From Costus lasius (taxonomy: Eukaryota; Streptophyta; Magnoliopsida; Zingiberales; Costaceae), in contig JANVAS020000239.1 in the NCBI GenBank assembly GCA_027563935.2, forward strand, positions 3,658,001 to 3,722,000: a stretch of DNA of 64,000 nucleotides, read 5' to 3'. A program made the position numbers and the translations under genes. Within the stretch, counting starts at the first letter, position 1. The number at the start of each line of letters is the position of its first letter. This document shows positions 9,127-20,996 of this stretch, one piece after another. The notes under the pieces are model-generated. The model made no database searches. It was not told the origin of the DNA and saw nothing but the letters and a program-made list of their open reading frames with translations.

Positions 9127-10789
9127 TGTTGGGGTATGCCCTTAAGGCTAATGTTTGAGGCCTTGGGTTTGTATCAGTATCATGTAATAAACTATTATGT
9201 TTATAAAGGCATGGTTATTATTCAGTTAGCTACATTGTCTGCTGCAATATATGTTCTTCTGAATAATGTCTCAAAGCTGTTCAGCTAGGCTAACAGGCAA
9301 TAAAGTCCTTAGTCGATATATCTTGGTGAACATGAGATAGCCTTGATATGGTTAAGACTAATATGTGTTCTAATCTTATAGGATGCTTCGAGCATGAAAT
9401 AAGATGTAGACTCATGGGTACATTGGATGTACTGGACAGACCCTACTAGGATATTCAATTGTTTGTCATAATGTGAATAATCCTTGAATGTAACAAGTGG
9501 CACATTTCCTCTGACTTGAGATCACTTGTGTTTTCTAAATGATGATTGTCATTGTTTTGAGGTAGTTCAATATCATTTGAAACATAATGATTATAGACTA
9601 TCTTGGCTGGTGAGCTTGAGTCAGGTTAGGGCACTAGTGATAGACATAGGATTGCCGTCTCCTTGTTTAAGGAGTGTGATGTTCTAAAGGGGCCCCCTGG
9701 ATGAGATGATTGAGAAAGTGTATGGCCATACCCAGGTGACTATGTTCATCTGATCTAATCATGCTCATCATATTGGAGTTACAAGCTTGACACGCTTGTC
9801 CAATAAGAACATCCAGTGGCAAAGGAAATATGTATGCTTTGTGAGTTGATTCACACTTGTGTTGTTTTTGGGTGTAGTCTTGGAAGACTCTTTCCTTTAT
9901 ATCGGGAGACAGTGATGTGTTGCTAGATACCCCTCACTGATCGTGATGACGTGAGTTATCGTTACCGACATTTAAAGGAAACCCTCAGGGTCGCACAATT
10001 TGATGATATGGCTTACTTAAGTCAGATCGTGTGGACTGAATTGTTTGAGTTCAGTTTAAAGGGATTTAATCTCTGATTGTGAGTGAGATCTGGTCTGATC
10101 ATGTTTGATTGATTAGGGCTTCAGATCGGTAAGCTTCGATCGAGAGATTGGATGCTAGATTGGTCAGATCAGGAGCATCAAGAGATTGACGGTCAGATCA
10201 AGAACCTAAGTGTTTATTATGGTCTGGACTGAATGCTTGGCTTATTTGGTTATTGAATCGAACCAAAGTGAACCGGCTCATGGATGAGCGCATGGTTCAA
10301 GGGTGAAGAGAAGTTTGCGCTTGGGGTAAACCCATGGTCGCATGAGTGCATGAACGTGGGAGTGTTTCTATTTTTAGAAACCATGACTCCTAAACGTGAC
10401 ATCGCCTCACGTTACTCCTCTCTCACGCCTATTGTCGCTCCTTCCTCTCGTCGCTTGCTCATTCGAGAGTGCATGTGGTGTTGACGAAAGGAGAAGGAAG
10501 TTTTTCGCCAAGCCAAGAAGATCTCATCCCTTCCATACGAGAAGGATACTTGGACGATCCTTGCTAGCACAAGGGACGACAAGAAGAAGCTATACCTCAT
10601 CTTGTGTGCGACAATTTGGAGGAGACCTCTCTTGTTCTCTTGCTTCCAAGACGCCATCTAGAAATGGCTATGGTATGGTTCTATCACTTCTATACAATCG
10701 ATTTTGTTAATCATAATACCATGCAAGATCTAGAAACCCCCTTTCCGCTGCTTTCATTCTTCATATGCGCCTATGATTTAGGGTTTCGC
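9127..10789 (+). repeat. Copia-A 3' LTR, main segment
   Basis: It matches 1713-3375 at a constant offset of 7414 with about 8 substitutions by eye. It stops at TTCGC (10785-10789), the target duplication of Copia-B. Only 19 bp of the LTR remain beyond the insert. Confidence 0.95.
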
Positions 10790-12499
10790 TGTTGGGGTAT
10801 GCCCTTAAGGCTAATGTTTGAGGCCTATGGGAATGTATCTGTATCATGTAATAAACTGTTATGTTTATAAAGGCATGGTTGTTATTCAGTTAGCTACATT
10901 GTCTGCTGCAATATATGTTCTTCTGAATAATGTCTCAAAGCTGTTCAGCTGGGCTGACAAGCTATTAAGTCCTTAGTCGATGTATCTTGGTGAACATGAG
11001 ACAGCCTCGATATGGTTAAGACTAATATGTGTTCTAATCTTATAGGATGCTTCGAGCATGGAATAAGATGTAGACTCATGGGTGCATGGGATGTACTGGA
11101 CAGACCCTACTAGGATGTTCAGTTGTTTGTCACAACGTGAATATTCCTTGTATAAGACAAGTGGCACATTTCCTCTGACTTGAGATCACTTGTGTTTCCT
11201 AAATGATGATTGTCATTATTTTGAGTTAGTTCAATATCATTTGAAACATAATGATTATAGACTATCTTGGATGGTGAGCTTGAGTCAGGTTAGGGCACTA
11301 GTGATAGACACAGGATTGCCGTCTCCTTGTTTAAGGAGTGTGATGTTCTAAAGGGGCCCCCTGGATGAGATGATTGAGAGAGTGTATGGCCATACCCAGG
11401 TGACAGTGTTCATCTGATCTAATCATGCTCATCATATTGGAGTTACGAGCTTGACAGGCTTGTCCAATAAGAACATCCAGTGGCAAAGGAAATATGTATG
11501 CTTTGTGAAGTCGATTCACACTTGTGCTGTTTTTGGGTGTAGTCTTGGAAGACTCTTTCCTTTATATCGGGAGACAGTGATGTGTTGCTAGATACCCCTC
11601 ACTGATCGTGATAATGAGAGTTATCGTTACCGACATTTAAAGGAAACCCTCAGGGTCGCACAATTTGATGATATGGCTTACTTAAGTCAGATCGTGTGGA
11701 CTGAATTGTTCGGGTTCAGTTTAAAGGGATTTAAGCTCTGATTGTGAGTGAGATCTGGTCTGATCATGTTTGATTGATTATGGCTAGGGATCGGTAAGCT
11801 TCGATCGGGAGATTGGATGCTAGATCATTGAGATCAGGAGCATCAAAAGATCAACGGTCAGATCAAGCACCTTAGGGTTTAATGTGATCTGGACTAATTG
11901 CTTGGGTTATTTGGTCTTGAACCAAACCAAAATGAACCAGCTCATTGGTTGAGCGTATGGTTCACTTTAAGAGAGATTTGCGATTGGGGTAAACCCATGA
12001 TCGCAAGTGGAAGTATGGTTTTCTATTATTAGAAAACATGTCACTTACGTGACCACGTTCCGTGTGGACTCTCTTCACGCTTCCCTCTCGCCCTATTGTC
12101 GCCGCTCGGGGTTGTCCTTGAGACATTCGCTTGTGGAGAAGTGGTGGTCGACACTGGGGAGAGGTTTTCGCCAAGCAAGGAGATCTTCATCCCTTCATAC
12201 GACAAGCACTTCTTGGAGCCTTGCTAGCACAAGTTGCACCAAGAGAGTAGGCGGCTTCCTCATCTTGTGTGCGAAACTTAGGAGAAGTTCTCGATTGATC
12301 TTTCCTTCCAAGGCGCCATCCTCTAATGGCTATGGTATGAATTGCATCTTCTTCTATTATGTTGTAAGGTTGATCACATAATGCATGCGCAATGATTCTT
12401 TGAAGCCCTTCCGTCCGCTGCATGTTATAATTTGCGCCACTTTAGGGTTTTCGCTCCCCCTAGAAGGGGACCCCCCTTACATGTTAAGGGGTACTTTCA
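10790..12499 (+). repeat. Copia-B 5' LTR
   Basis: 1710 bp, TGTTGGGG...ACTTTCA. It includes the palindrome GTTTTCTA/TAGAAAAC at 12018-12037 around CTATTATTAG. Its 3' end (GGGGTACTTTCA) matches the terminus of Copia-C rather than that of Copia-A. Confidence 0.95.
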
Positions 12500-12501
12500 A
12501 T

Positions 12502-12513
12502 TGGTATCAGAGC
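12502..12513 (+). other. Copia-B primer-binding site
   Basis: TGGTATCAGAGC, initiator-Met tRNA type, two bases after the LTR. Confidence 0.95.
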
Positions 12514-14330
12514 GAGTTAATCGCATGCTTATTTGATTGCTTTGTTTCGGTGATCCTTGAATGAAGATGCATGCTTAGATCTATCATGCGTAATTTTTCA
12601 TATTAACTTGTTTCATGCCGAAACCAAAGTTATGTTTTAATTGCGCATATGTGTTGAAATGTTGGCGCTTAATGTATGTTTTTCTTCAAAAATATTACTT
12701 GCGCGTTTTCACCTTAGATCTAAGCCGCCTACAGTAAACCCTTAGACGGGTTACTAGGGTTGAAGTCAACCCCTAGGTTAGATCCGACCAGTCTGATCAG
12801 TTCATCTGACAGCCTGAATGGGTCGACCAGATAGCACCTTGGCGCAAGCCTATGGTGGCTATAGGTCGACTGCAGACAGGTGTGTAGCGATGTCTGATTG
12901 AGACGACCAATGAACGCACCTGAGTTAGGCCCGGGGTCACGCCCGCTTGCCAGATCTCAGTGTGGTCGTTCAGCCCTGTCGCATGCATAGTTGACCTTTT
13001 GGTCGACTCGAGTCAGTTACGACTCGGTGCATGTAAGGGCAGAGGATCTGACTAGGGTGGATGAGTGGATCCCTAGTAATGGACCGTTGTAAGGTTGTAA
13101 GGCAAATAAGGAAAATTAAAATTGATCCCATGGGGTTTTTTCAAAATTTATTTTTCCTGACTGGATCACATGATGGTTGTTGAATCTGCTTGTTTATTTA
13201 GTCTTATGTGGGCTGCCTGTTTTTAATGTGTGCTGTGCTGGGGCCTGCGTGCCTGGATTAATTGTTGTAAATTAATTTTATTTATGTGATCTGCGAATCA
13301 CAATTTAATTAATTTATAATGTGAAAGTGACCTGCGTGTCACTCTTGTCTAGATAGTTAAATTTGTAATTTAATTAGACAAGAGCACAGAGCACACTTGG
13401 CAGAGGCGCTTGCAGCAGTGGCTGGACCAGGTGGGAGGTCTAGGGTTCGACCCTAGGACCTGGCGCATTTCCTGGTGGGCGCACCAGAGCTGCTAATTGG
13501 CGCTTGGGCCCTGGGTTGGGCCAGATAAGCAGTTAAAGACCCATGAAAAGCAAGTGCAGACTTAAGTTAGGTTAAGGTCTCACTAGGGCTATGGGCTTTT
13601 ACCACATAAGACACATGCTTTCTTTTATAGCTTTATATTAGAATTGCATGAGTAAATTTATCTTCTGCTATCACCATAGGAATTGCATGATAGGCAAGAA
13701 GATAAAAGACCGTTAAAATCCAACGCTTAAATATCAAGCTCGTAAGCCTTCTGACGCGAAACCTCACTGTTCTGATTATCGTTGGAGCCGTGTTGTACCC
13801 ACTCAGTGGGCACGTCCATCTATCTTCAGACGGTGCGGGATTACACCTGTGTGTTACAGATTGGGGATTTATCCCCTCTCGTTGCTCAGCATAGCACATG
13901 GTGGTCCAGGGAGTAGGTCGGGTCAGCTTGACCGTGTAGGCTACATATGTGGCGCATATGGTAGCACATGGAGGCAGCCATCTGTGGGGTCAGAGATTGT
14001 GTTGTACCAACTCAGTTGGCACAGTCTGCTGGACTGCCCAGATGAAGGGGAATCGCACGGGTTGGCGATCGGCAGGGACTGCCTACCAGAAACTAATGCT
14101 TGTACTCTCTGTGCATCTTATCTCGCCTGAGCGGGACGCGGAGACCAAGTATGAAATCTGGATCCCATCTCACTAAAAGAGTTCTACTCTTTCGGGCTGT
14201 TTTGCTGGATTTTTCACGCCTGATAAAATAGTGAGAAAAAGAATCTTTCTTAAGTCCTGATTGATTCTTATACATTGATACTGACCTTGCTGTTCTTGCA
14301 TTGTTGTAGATACCTGCAGCAACGAACACC
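12514..14330 (+). other. Copia-B 5' leader
   Basis: A 1.8-kb non-coding leader collinear with that of Copia-A. It holds the hairpin cluster (13241-13456), the palindrome pair CCCAC/GTGGG at 13798-13810 and CCAAC/GTTGG at 14007-14019, and the acceptor-like TTGTTGTAG just upstream of gag. Confidence 0.8.
13241..13456 (+). other. Copia-B leader RNA hairpin cluster
   Basis: GGGC/GCCT around CTGCGT (13241-13254); TGTGAT/ATCACA around CTGCGA (13285-13302); AGTGAC/GTCACT around CTGCGT (13326-13343), where a T:A pair of Copia-A is replaced by G:C; the long stem with arms CTCTTGTCTA/TAGACAAGAG (13342-13384), which shares two bases with the previous stem; and the T-arm-like CTAGGG/CCCTAG around TTCGA (13440-13456), where a C:G pair of Copia-A becomes T:A. 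Confidence 0.6.
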
Positions 14331-17300
14331 ATGAACTTCAATGTGCGATCCCTACTGGAAAGGGAGAAGTTTGCTGGGCCAAACTTCTCTGACTGGTTTG
14401 GACACCTTAAGATTGTTCTTAAGGCAGAGAGGAAACTGTATGTCCTCGAGACGGCGATACCGCCGCAGCCCGCTCCGAACGCCGCAAGGGCGGTTCGGGA
14501 AGCCTATGAAAAGCACGTCAATGATAGCATTGATGTCGCTTGCCTGATGCTAGCGTCTATGACGCCACCGCTGCAGCGTCAGCATGAGGATATGTCTGCT
14601 AGAGACATGATTACAAACCTCAAGATGCTGTATGCTGCACAGGCGAGGACAGAACGCTACAATTTGACAAAGCTCTTCTTTCAGAGCAAACTGGCTGAAG
14701 GGAGCCCAGTAGGAGCTCACGTGCTCAAGATGATTGGGCACAAGGAGGCTCTAGAGAAACTGGGGCATACCATTAACCAGGAGCTTGCTGTAGACATTAT
14801 TCTGCAGTCTCTCCCGCCATCATTCGACGCGTTCATTATTAATTTTAATATGAACAAAATCGATTGTACTCCGGCAGAGCTGCTGAATATGCTCTTGACC
14901 ACTGAGGAGACTCTGAAGGGTAAGCCTTCGACCTCTGTCTTAATGGTTCCTTCCAGGAACAAGAAGAAGGGGAAGAAGGGCAAGGCCCCGGTCAAAAGCT
15001 ACAGCAAGGCTCTGAAGCAGAAGGTGAAGCGGTCTAAGGAATACAGGTGTTTCCACTGTGGCCAGCTGGGTCACTGGAAAAAGGACTGTAAAGCGCTCCA
15101 AGGAGACAAGAGGGGAAGCTTTGCTTCTGGCTCAGGTATATTCGTGACTGAGGTCATGTTTTCTTCTTCTGTATCATGGGTGTTGGACACTGCATGTGGA
15201 GTTCACATTTGTTCAAATGTGCAGGAACTCAAGAGAAGAAGGCAGGTGGGACAGCATGAGGTGGACCTACGAGTTGGAAACGGGGCACGGGTTGCTGCTG
15301 TTGCTGTAGGAGACTACTTTATTTCTTTACCATCTGGACTTGTATTGGAACTAAACAGTTGTTACTTTGTTCCCAGTATAACTAAAAATATTATCTCCAT
15401 TCCTGCTCTTGTCAGGAAGGGATTTTCCTTTGAATGCAATATTTCAAAGTGTATTTTATCTTTTGATAATATTGTTTATGCAACTGGTTCAATAAGCAAT
15501 GGGTTATTCATGTTAGACATGGAAAGTTCTATACATAATGTTGATATTAAGAAAGCCAAGTATGCTGATGACAGCACCTTGCTATGGCATAGTCGTTTAG
15601 GCCATATAAACGAGAAACGCATTAAGCGGTTGCATGATCATGGACTGCTGGGATCATTCTCCTACAAGGAGCTTGATACATGCAAAGCTTGTTTAATGGG
15701 TAAAATGACGAAGTCACCTTTTCCTCACAAAGGTCAAAGGGCTTCAGGTTTACTTGACCTTATACACAGTGATGTGTGTGGGCCTTTTAGTAAACATGCC
15801 AGAGGTGGCTATCAGTACTTCATTACCTTTACTGATGATTTCAGTAGATATGGGTATGTCTATCTGATGAGACATAAGAGTGAATCTTTTGACAAGTTCA
15901 AAGAGTTCAAGAATGAAGTTCAAAATCAGCTAGGCCGCAATATCAAGGCACTTCGCTCAGATCGAGGTGGTGAATACCTAAGTCATGCATTTACTGACTA
16001 TCTAAAAGAGTGTGGGATTATCTCACAGCTCACTCCGCCAGGAACACCGCAATGGAATGGTGTGTCCGAGAGGAGAAATAGAACGTTACTTGATATGGTT
16101 CGTTCTATGATGAGTCAGGCTACTCTTCCCTACTCCTTTTGGGGTTTTGGGCTGGAAACAGCTGCAAAAGTACTAAACCGAGTGCCATCCAAGGCAGTTT
16201 CAAAGACGCCATATGAGTTATGGTATGGGAAACAGCCAAGCTTGACATTTATCAGGATCTGGGGCTGCGAGGCTTATGTCAAGAAGCTCGCCTCTGGGAA
16301 ACTAGAGAGCAGATCTGACAAATGTATCTTTGTCGGTTACCCTAAGGAAACTAAGGGTTATTATTTCTACGATCCCAAAGAGAACAAGGTTTTTGTTGCT
16401 CGGACGGCCATATTTCTTGAGAAGGAGTTTCTTCTGCAAGAGGCCAGTGGGAGAGAAATAAAGCTGGATGAGATTCCAGAGGAAGGACAAAGTGCTCAAG
16501 CAGAGTTGGATGAGCCTGAGCCGGTAGAACAGGTTATTGAACAACCTGAGGCTCAGATATCACGGGAACCGCGAAGATCGGGAAGGATTCGTCGACAGCC
16601 TGAGCGCTATGACGGAGTCTATATCATTGGCAATGATGAACCCCTTACTTATGCGGATGCGGTCAGTGGACCGGAGTCAGCGAGATGGCTTGAAGCTATG
16701 CGCGCCGAGATGGACTCCATGTCAGATAACCAGGTCTGGGATTTGGTTGATCCGCCTCCGGGAGTTATCCCTATAGGCTGTAAATGGATCTTCAAGAAGA
16801 AGATTGACATGGATGGTAACGTGGTTACCTATAAAGGCAGGCTAGTTGCGAAAGGTTTCAAACAAATCTACGGGATAGATTATGATGAAACTTTCTCACC
16901 TGTAGCCATGTTTAAGTCTATTCGGATTCTTTTCGCGATAGCTGCATATTATGATTATGAGATTTGGCAGATGGATGTGAAAACAGCTTTCCTTAATGGA
17001 AATCTGGATGAGGATGTGTATATGACACAACCAGAAGGTTTCACTAATCCAGCAGATCGTCATAAGATATGCAAGTTAAAGAAGTCTATTTATGGACTTA
17101 AACAAGCATCCAGAAGCTGGAATATTCGTTTTGATGAATCAGTTACGGAATTTGGTTTCATCAAGAACGAGGATGACCCGTGTGTATATAAGAGGTTTAG
17201 TGGGAGCGTGATTACTTTTCTAGTCCTCTACGTCGATGACATCTTGATCATTGGAAATGATATTCCTGAAATGCATGCTGTTAAGGCATGGCTGAGGAAA

Positions 17301-18212
17301 TGTTTCCAGATGAAAGATCTAGGAGAAGCAGCCTATGTGTTAGGTGTGAAGATCTACAGGGATAGATCTAAGAGGCTTCTCGGGCTGTGCCAGAGTACTT
17401 ACATCGATAAGGTCCTGGAGAGATTTCATTTAGAGAATTCTAAACGAGGATATCTTCCAGTCAGACATGGTCTGAATCTTTCGAAGAGTCAGTGTCCACA
17501 AACACAGACTGAGAAAGATGAAATGAACAATACGCCTTATGCTTCGGCTATTGGTTCTATAATGTATGCGATGTTGTGTACTCGCCCAGACGTCGCTTAC
17601 GGGTTAAGCGTGACCAGTCGTTACCAGAGTAATCCAGGTATGGCGCACTGGATTGCAGTCAAGAACATTTTAAAATATCTGCGGAGGACCAAAGATATGT
17701 TCTTGATATATGGTGGTCAGGAAGAACTCAGTATAGAGGGATATACTGATGCTTCGTTCCAGAGTGACCAGGATGATTTCCGATCGCAATCAGGCTATGT
17801 CTTTAGCTTGAATGGAGGTGCAGTGGTGTGGAAAAGTTTCAAACAGTCAACTGTTGCTGATTCCACAACAGAAGCCGAGTATGTTGCAGCCTCGGAAGCA
17901 TCCAAGGAGGCAGTGTGGATTCGTAAGTTCGTGAGAGAACTTGGTGTCGTTCCTTCGAGTGCAGATCCTTTGGTTATCTTCTGTGATAACACTGGAGCAA
18001 TCGCACAAGCAAAGGAACCACGGTCGCACCAGAAGTCCAAGCACATACAGAGACGGTTTCATTTGATCAGGGAGATCATAGATCGTGGCGAGATCAAAGT
18101 ATGCAAGGTTCATACAGATGACAATCTGGCTGACCCGCTTACCAAGCCTCTGGCGCAGCAGAAGCATGAGAAGCACTGTAATAATATGGGTTTGAGATTT
18201 CTCAACCATTAG
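14331..18212 (+). CDS. gag-pol: Copia-B gag-pol polyprotein, intact
   Basis: A single 1293-residue frame encoding a complete Ty1/copia polyprotein. Gag (about 1-235) ends in a lysine-rich stretch and the zinc knuckle C240-X2-C243-X4-H248-X4-C253. Protease has LDTACG with the catalytic Asp at 286. The pre-integrase zinc site is H420, H425, C451, C454. The integrase core has D481, D544 and E580, a DD35E spacing. The linker (about 710-770) is acidic, then arginine-rich. Reverse transcriptase has D882 and YVDD at 967-970. RNase H has D1140, E1181 and D1219. Domain order protease-integrase-RT-RNase H defines copia rather than gypsy. The ATG lies in ACACCATGAAC, where the other copies also start. 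No env-like frame follows; the stop is 20 bp from the LTR. The element looks competent, but expression is not shown. Confidence 0.96.
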   Translation: MNFNVRSLLEREKFAGPNFSDWFGHLKIVLKAERKLYVLETAIPPQPAPNAARAVREAYEKHVNDSIDVACLMLASMTPPLQRQHEDMSARDMITNLKMLYAAQARTERYNLTKLFFQSKLAEGSPVGAHVLKMIGHKEALEKLGHTINQELAVDIILQSLPPSFDAFIINFNMNKIDCTPAELLNMLLTTEETLKGKPSTSVLMVPSRNKKKGKKGKAPVKSYSKALKQKVKRSKEYRCFHCGQLGHWKKDCKALQGDKRGSFASGSGIFVTEVMFSSSVSWVLDTACGVHICSNVQELKRRRQVGQHEVDLRVGNGARVAAVAVGDYFISLPSGLVLELNSCYFVPSITKNIISIPALVRKGFSFECNISKCILSFDNIVYATGSISNGLFMLDMESSIHNVDIKKAKYADDSTLLWHSRLGHINEKRIKRLHDHGLLGSFSYKELDTCKACLMGKMTKSPFPHKGQRASGLLDLIHSDVCGPFSKHARGGYQYFITFTDDFSRYGYVYLMRHKSESFDKFKEFKNEVQNQLGRNIKALRSDRGGEYLSHAFTDYLKECGIISQLTPPGTPQWNGVSERRNRTLLDMVRSMMSQATLPYSFWGFGLETAAKVLNRVPSKAVSKTPYELWYGKQPSLTFIRIWGCEAYVKKLASGKLESRSDKCIFVGYPKETKGYYFYDPKENKVFVARTAIFLEKEFLLQEASGREIKLDEIPEEGQSAQAELDEPEPVEQVIEQPEAQISREPRRSGRIRRQPERYDGVYIIGNDEPLTYADAVSGPESARWLEAMRAEMDSMSDNQVWDLVDPPPGVIPIGCKWIFKKKIDMDGNVVTYKGRLVAKGFKQIYGIDYDETFSPVAMFKSIRILFAIAAYYDYEIWQMDVKTAFLNGNLDEDVYMTQPEGFTNPADRHKICKLKKSIYGLKQASRSWNIRFDESVTEFGFIKNEDDPCVYKRFSGSVITFLVLYVDDILIIGNDIPEMHAVKAWLRKCFQMKDLGEAAYVLGVKIYRDRSKRLLGLCQSTYIDKVLERFHLENSKRGYLPVRHGLNLSKSQCPQTQTEKDEMNNTPYASAIGSIMYAMLCTRPDVAYGLSVTSRYQSNPGMAHWIAVKNILKYLRRTKDMFLIYGGQEELSIEGYTDASFQSDQDDFRSQSGYVFSLNGGAVVWKSFKQSTVADSTTEAEYVAASEASKEAVWIRKFVRELGVVPSSADPLVIFCDNTGAIAQAKEPRSHQKSKHIQRRFHLIREIIDRGEIKVCKVHTDDNLADPLTKPLAQQKHEKHCNNMGLRFLNH

Positions 18213-18221
18213 ATTAAGTGC

Positions 18222-18232
18222 AAGTGGGAGAT
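18222..18232 (+). other. Copia-B polypurine tract
   Basis: AAGTGGGAGAT adjacent to the 3' LTR. Confidence 0.9.
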
Positions 18233-19942
18233 TGTTGGGGTATGCCCTTAAGGCTAATGTTTGAGGCCTATGGGAATGTATCTGTATCATGTAATAAACT
18301 GTTATGTTTATAAAGGCATGGTTGTTATTCAGTTAGCTACATTGTCTGCTGCAATATATGTTCTTCTGAATAATGTCTCAAAGCTGTTCAGCTGGGCTGA
18401 CAAGCTATTAAGTCCTTAGTCGATGTATCTTGGTGAACATGAGACAGCCTCGATATGGTTAAGACTAATATGTGTTCTAATCTTATAGGATGCTTCGAGC
18501 ATGGAATAAGATGTAGACTCATGGGTGCATGGGATGTACTGGACAGACCCTACTAGGATGTTCAGTTGTTTGTCACAACGTGAATATTCCTTGTATAAGA
18601 CAAGTGGCACATTTCCTCTGACTTGAGATCACTTGTGTTTCCTAAATGATGATTGTCATTATTTTGAGTTAGTTCAATATCATTTGAAACATAATGATTA
18701 TAGACTATCTTGGATGGTGAGCTTGAGTCAGGTTAGGGCACTAGTGATAGACACAGGATTGCCGTCTCCTTGTTTAAGGAGTGTGATGTTCTAAAGGGGC
18801 CCCCTGGATGAGATGATTGAGAGAGTGTATGGCCATACCCAGGTGACAGTGTTCATCTGATCTAATCATGCTCATCATATTGGAGTTACGAGCTTGACAG
18901 GCTTGTCCAATAAGAACATCCAGTGGCAAAGGAAATATGTATGCTTTGTGAAGTCGATTCACACTTGTGCTGTTTTTGGGTGTAGTCTTGGAAGACTCTT
19001 TCCTTTATATCGGGAGACAGTGATGTGTTGCTAGATACCCCTCACTGATCGTGATAATGAGAGTTATCGTTACCGACATTTAAAGGAAACCCTCAGGGTC
19101 GCACAATTTGATGATATGGCTTACTTAAGTCAGATCGTGTGGACTGAATTGTTCGGGTTCAGTTTAAAGGGATTTAAGCTCTGATTGTGAGTGAGATCTG
19201 GTCTGATCATGTTTGATTGATTATGGCTAGGGATCGGTAAGCTTCGATCGGGAGATTGGATGCTAGATCATTGAGATCAGGAGCATCAAAAGATCAACGG
19301 TCAGATCAAGCACCTTAGGGTTTAATGTGATCTGGACTAATTGCTTGGGTTATTTGGTCTTGAACCAAACCAAAATGAACCAGCTCATTGGTTGAGCGTA
19401 TGGTTCACTTTAAGAGAGATTTGCGATTGGGGTAAACCCATGATCGCAAGTGGAAGTATGGTTTTCTATTATTAGAAAACATGTCACTTACGTGACCACG
19501 TTCCGTGTGGACTCTCTTCACGCTTCCCTCTCGCCCTATTGTCGCCGCTCGGGGTTGTCCTTGAGACATTCGCTTGTGGAGAAGTGGTGGTCGACACTGG
19601 GGAGAGGTTTTCGCCAAGCAAGGAGATCTTCATCCCTTCATACGACAAGCACTTCTTGGAGCCTTGCTAGCACAAGTTGCACCAAGAGAGTAGGCGGCTT
19701 CCTCATCTTGTGTGCGAAACTTAGGAGAAGTTCTCGATTGATCTTTCCTTCCAAGGCGCCATCCTCTAATGGCTATGGTATGAATTGCATCTTCTTCTAT
19801 TATGTTGTAAGGTTGATCACATAATGCATGCGCAATGATTCTTTGAAGCCCTTCCGTCCGCTGCATGTTATAATTTGCGCCACTTTAGGGTTTTCGCTCC
19901 CCCTAGAAGGGGACCCCCCTTACATGTTAAGGGGTACTTTCA
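18233..19942 (+). repeat. Copia-B 3' LTR
   Basis: 1710 bp, offset 7443 from the 5' copy, with no mismatch in the stretches compared by eye. It ends CTTTCA at 19942, followed directly by the repeated target TTCGC. Confidence 0.95.
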
Positions 19943-19947
19943 TTCGC

Positions 19948-19966
19948 CCCCTTGTGGGAACTTGCA
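19948..19966 (+). repeat. Copia-A 3' LTR, last 19 bp
   Basis: CCCCTTGTGGGAACTTGCA completes the LTR interrupted at 10789. It is followed by GAAGC (19967-19971), the second copy of Copia-A's target site. Confidence 0.93.
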
Positions 19967-19971
19967 GAAGC

Positions 19972-20976
19972 TTACCGATCTCAAGCCCTAATCAATCAAA
20001 CATGATCAGACCAGATCTCACTTACAATCAGAGTTTAAATCCCTTTAAACTGAACCCAAACAATTCAGTCCACACGATATGACTTAAGTAAGCCATATCA
20101 TTAAATTGTGCGACCCTATGGGTTTCCTTTAAATGTCGGTAACGATAACTTACGTTATCACGATCAGTGAGGGGTATCTAGCAACACATCACTGTCTCCC
20201 GATATAAAGGAAAGAGTCTTCCAAGACTACACCCAAACCACAGCACAAGTGTGAATCCACTTCACTAGGCATACATGTTTCCTTTGCCACTGGATGTTCT
20301 TATTGGACAAGCGTGTCAAGCCTGTAGCTCCAATATGATGAGCATGATTAGATCAGATGAACATAGTCACCTGGGTATGGCCATACACTTTCTCAATCAT
20401 CTCATCCAGGGGGGCCCCTTTAGAACATCACACTCCAATCAAGGAGACGGCAATCCTATATCTATCACTAGTGCCCTAACATGACTCATGATCATTATCC
20501 AAGATAGTCTATAACCATTATGTTTCAAATGATATTGAACTACCTCAAAACAATGACAATCATCATTTAGAAACACAAGTGATCTCAAGTCAGAGGATAT
20601 GTGCCACTTGTTGCAAACAAGGATTATTCACATTGTGACAAGCAATGGAATATCCTAGTAGGGTCTGTCCAGTACATCCAATGTACCCATGAGTCTACAT
20701 CTTATTCCATGCTCGAAGCATCCTATAAGATTAGAACACATATTAGTCTCAATCATATCAAGGCTGTCTCATATTCACCAAGATATCTCGACTAAGGACA
20801 TATAGCATGTCAGCCTAGCTGAACAGCATTGAGACATTATTCAGAAGCACACTTATTGCAGCAGACAATGTAACAAACTGAATAACAACCATTGCCTTTA
20901 TAAACATAAGAGTTTATACATGATACTGAAAGAATCCCAAGGCCTCAAACATTAGCCTTAAGGGCATACCCCAACA
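19972..20976 (-). repeat. Copia-C 3' LTR, proximal segment
   Basis: This continues the LTR broken at 1712 and ends TACCCCAACA at 20976 against the polypurine tract. Together with 1025-1712 it gives 1693 bp, exactly the length of the 5' LTR. Confidence 0.94.
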
Positions 20977-20987
20977 ATCTCCCACTT
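20977..20987 (-). other. Copia-C polypurine tract
   Basis: The plus strand reads ATCTCCCACTT; the sense strand is AAGTGGGAGAT. Confidence 0.9.
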
Positions 20988-20996
20988 GCACTTAAT

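Larger units (their letters stand above)
10790..19942 (+). mobile_element. Copia-B, intact LTR retrotransposon
   Basis: A 9153-bp plus-strand element flanked by TTCGC (10785-10789 and 19943-19947), inserted in the 3' LTR of Copia-A. The LTRs (10790-12499 and 18233-19942, both 1710 bp) show no difference in any stretch I compared. Primer-binding site, leader, one unbroken gag-pol frame and polypurine tract are all present. It is the youngest layer of this nest and a candidate autonomous element. Confidence 0.96.
1713..19966 (+). mobile_element. Copia-A, LTR retrotransposon carrying Copia-B
   Basis: A plus-strand copia element of 9096 bp without its insert. It is flanked by GAAGC at 1708-1712 and 19967-19971 and inserted into the 3' LTR of Copia-C. 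The 5' LTR is 1713-3394. The 3' LTR starts at 9127 and is interrupted after 10789 by Copia-B; its last 19 bp are at 19948-19966. The LTRs differ at about 8 positions by hand count, fewer than Copia-C and more than Copia-B, as the nesting requires. One single-base insertion breaks gag-pol. Confidence 0.95.
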
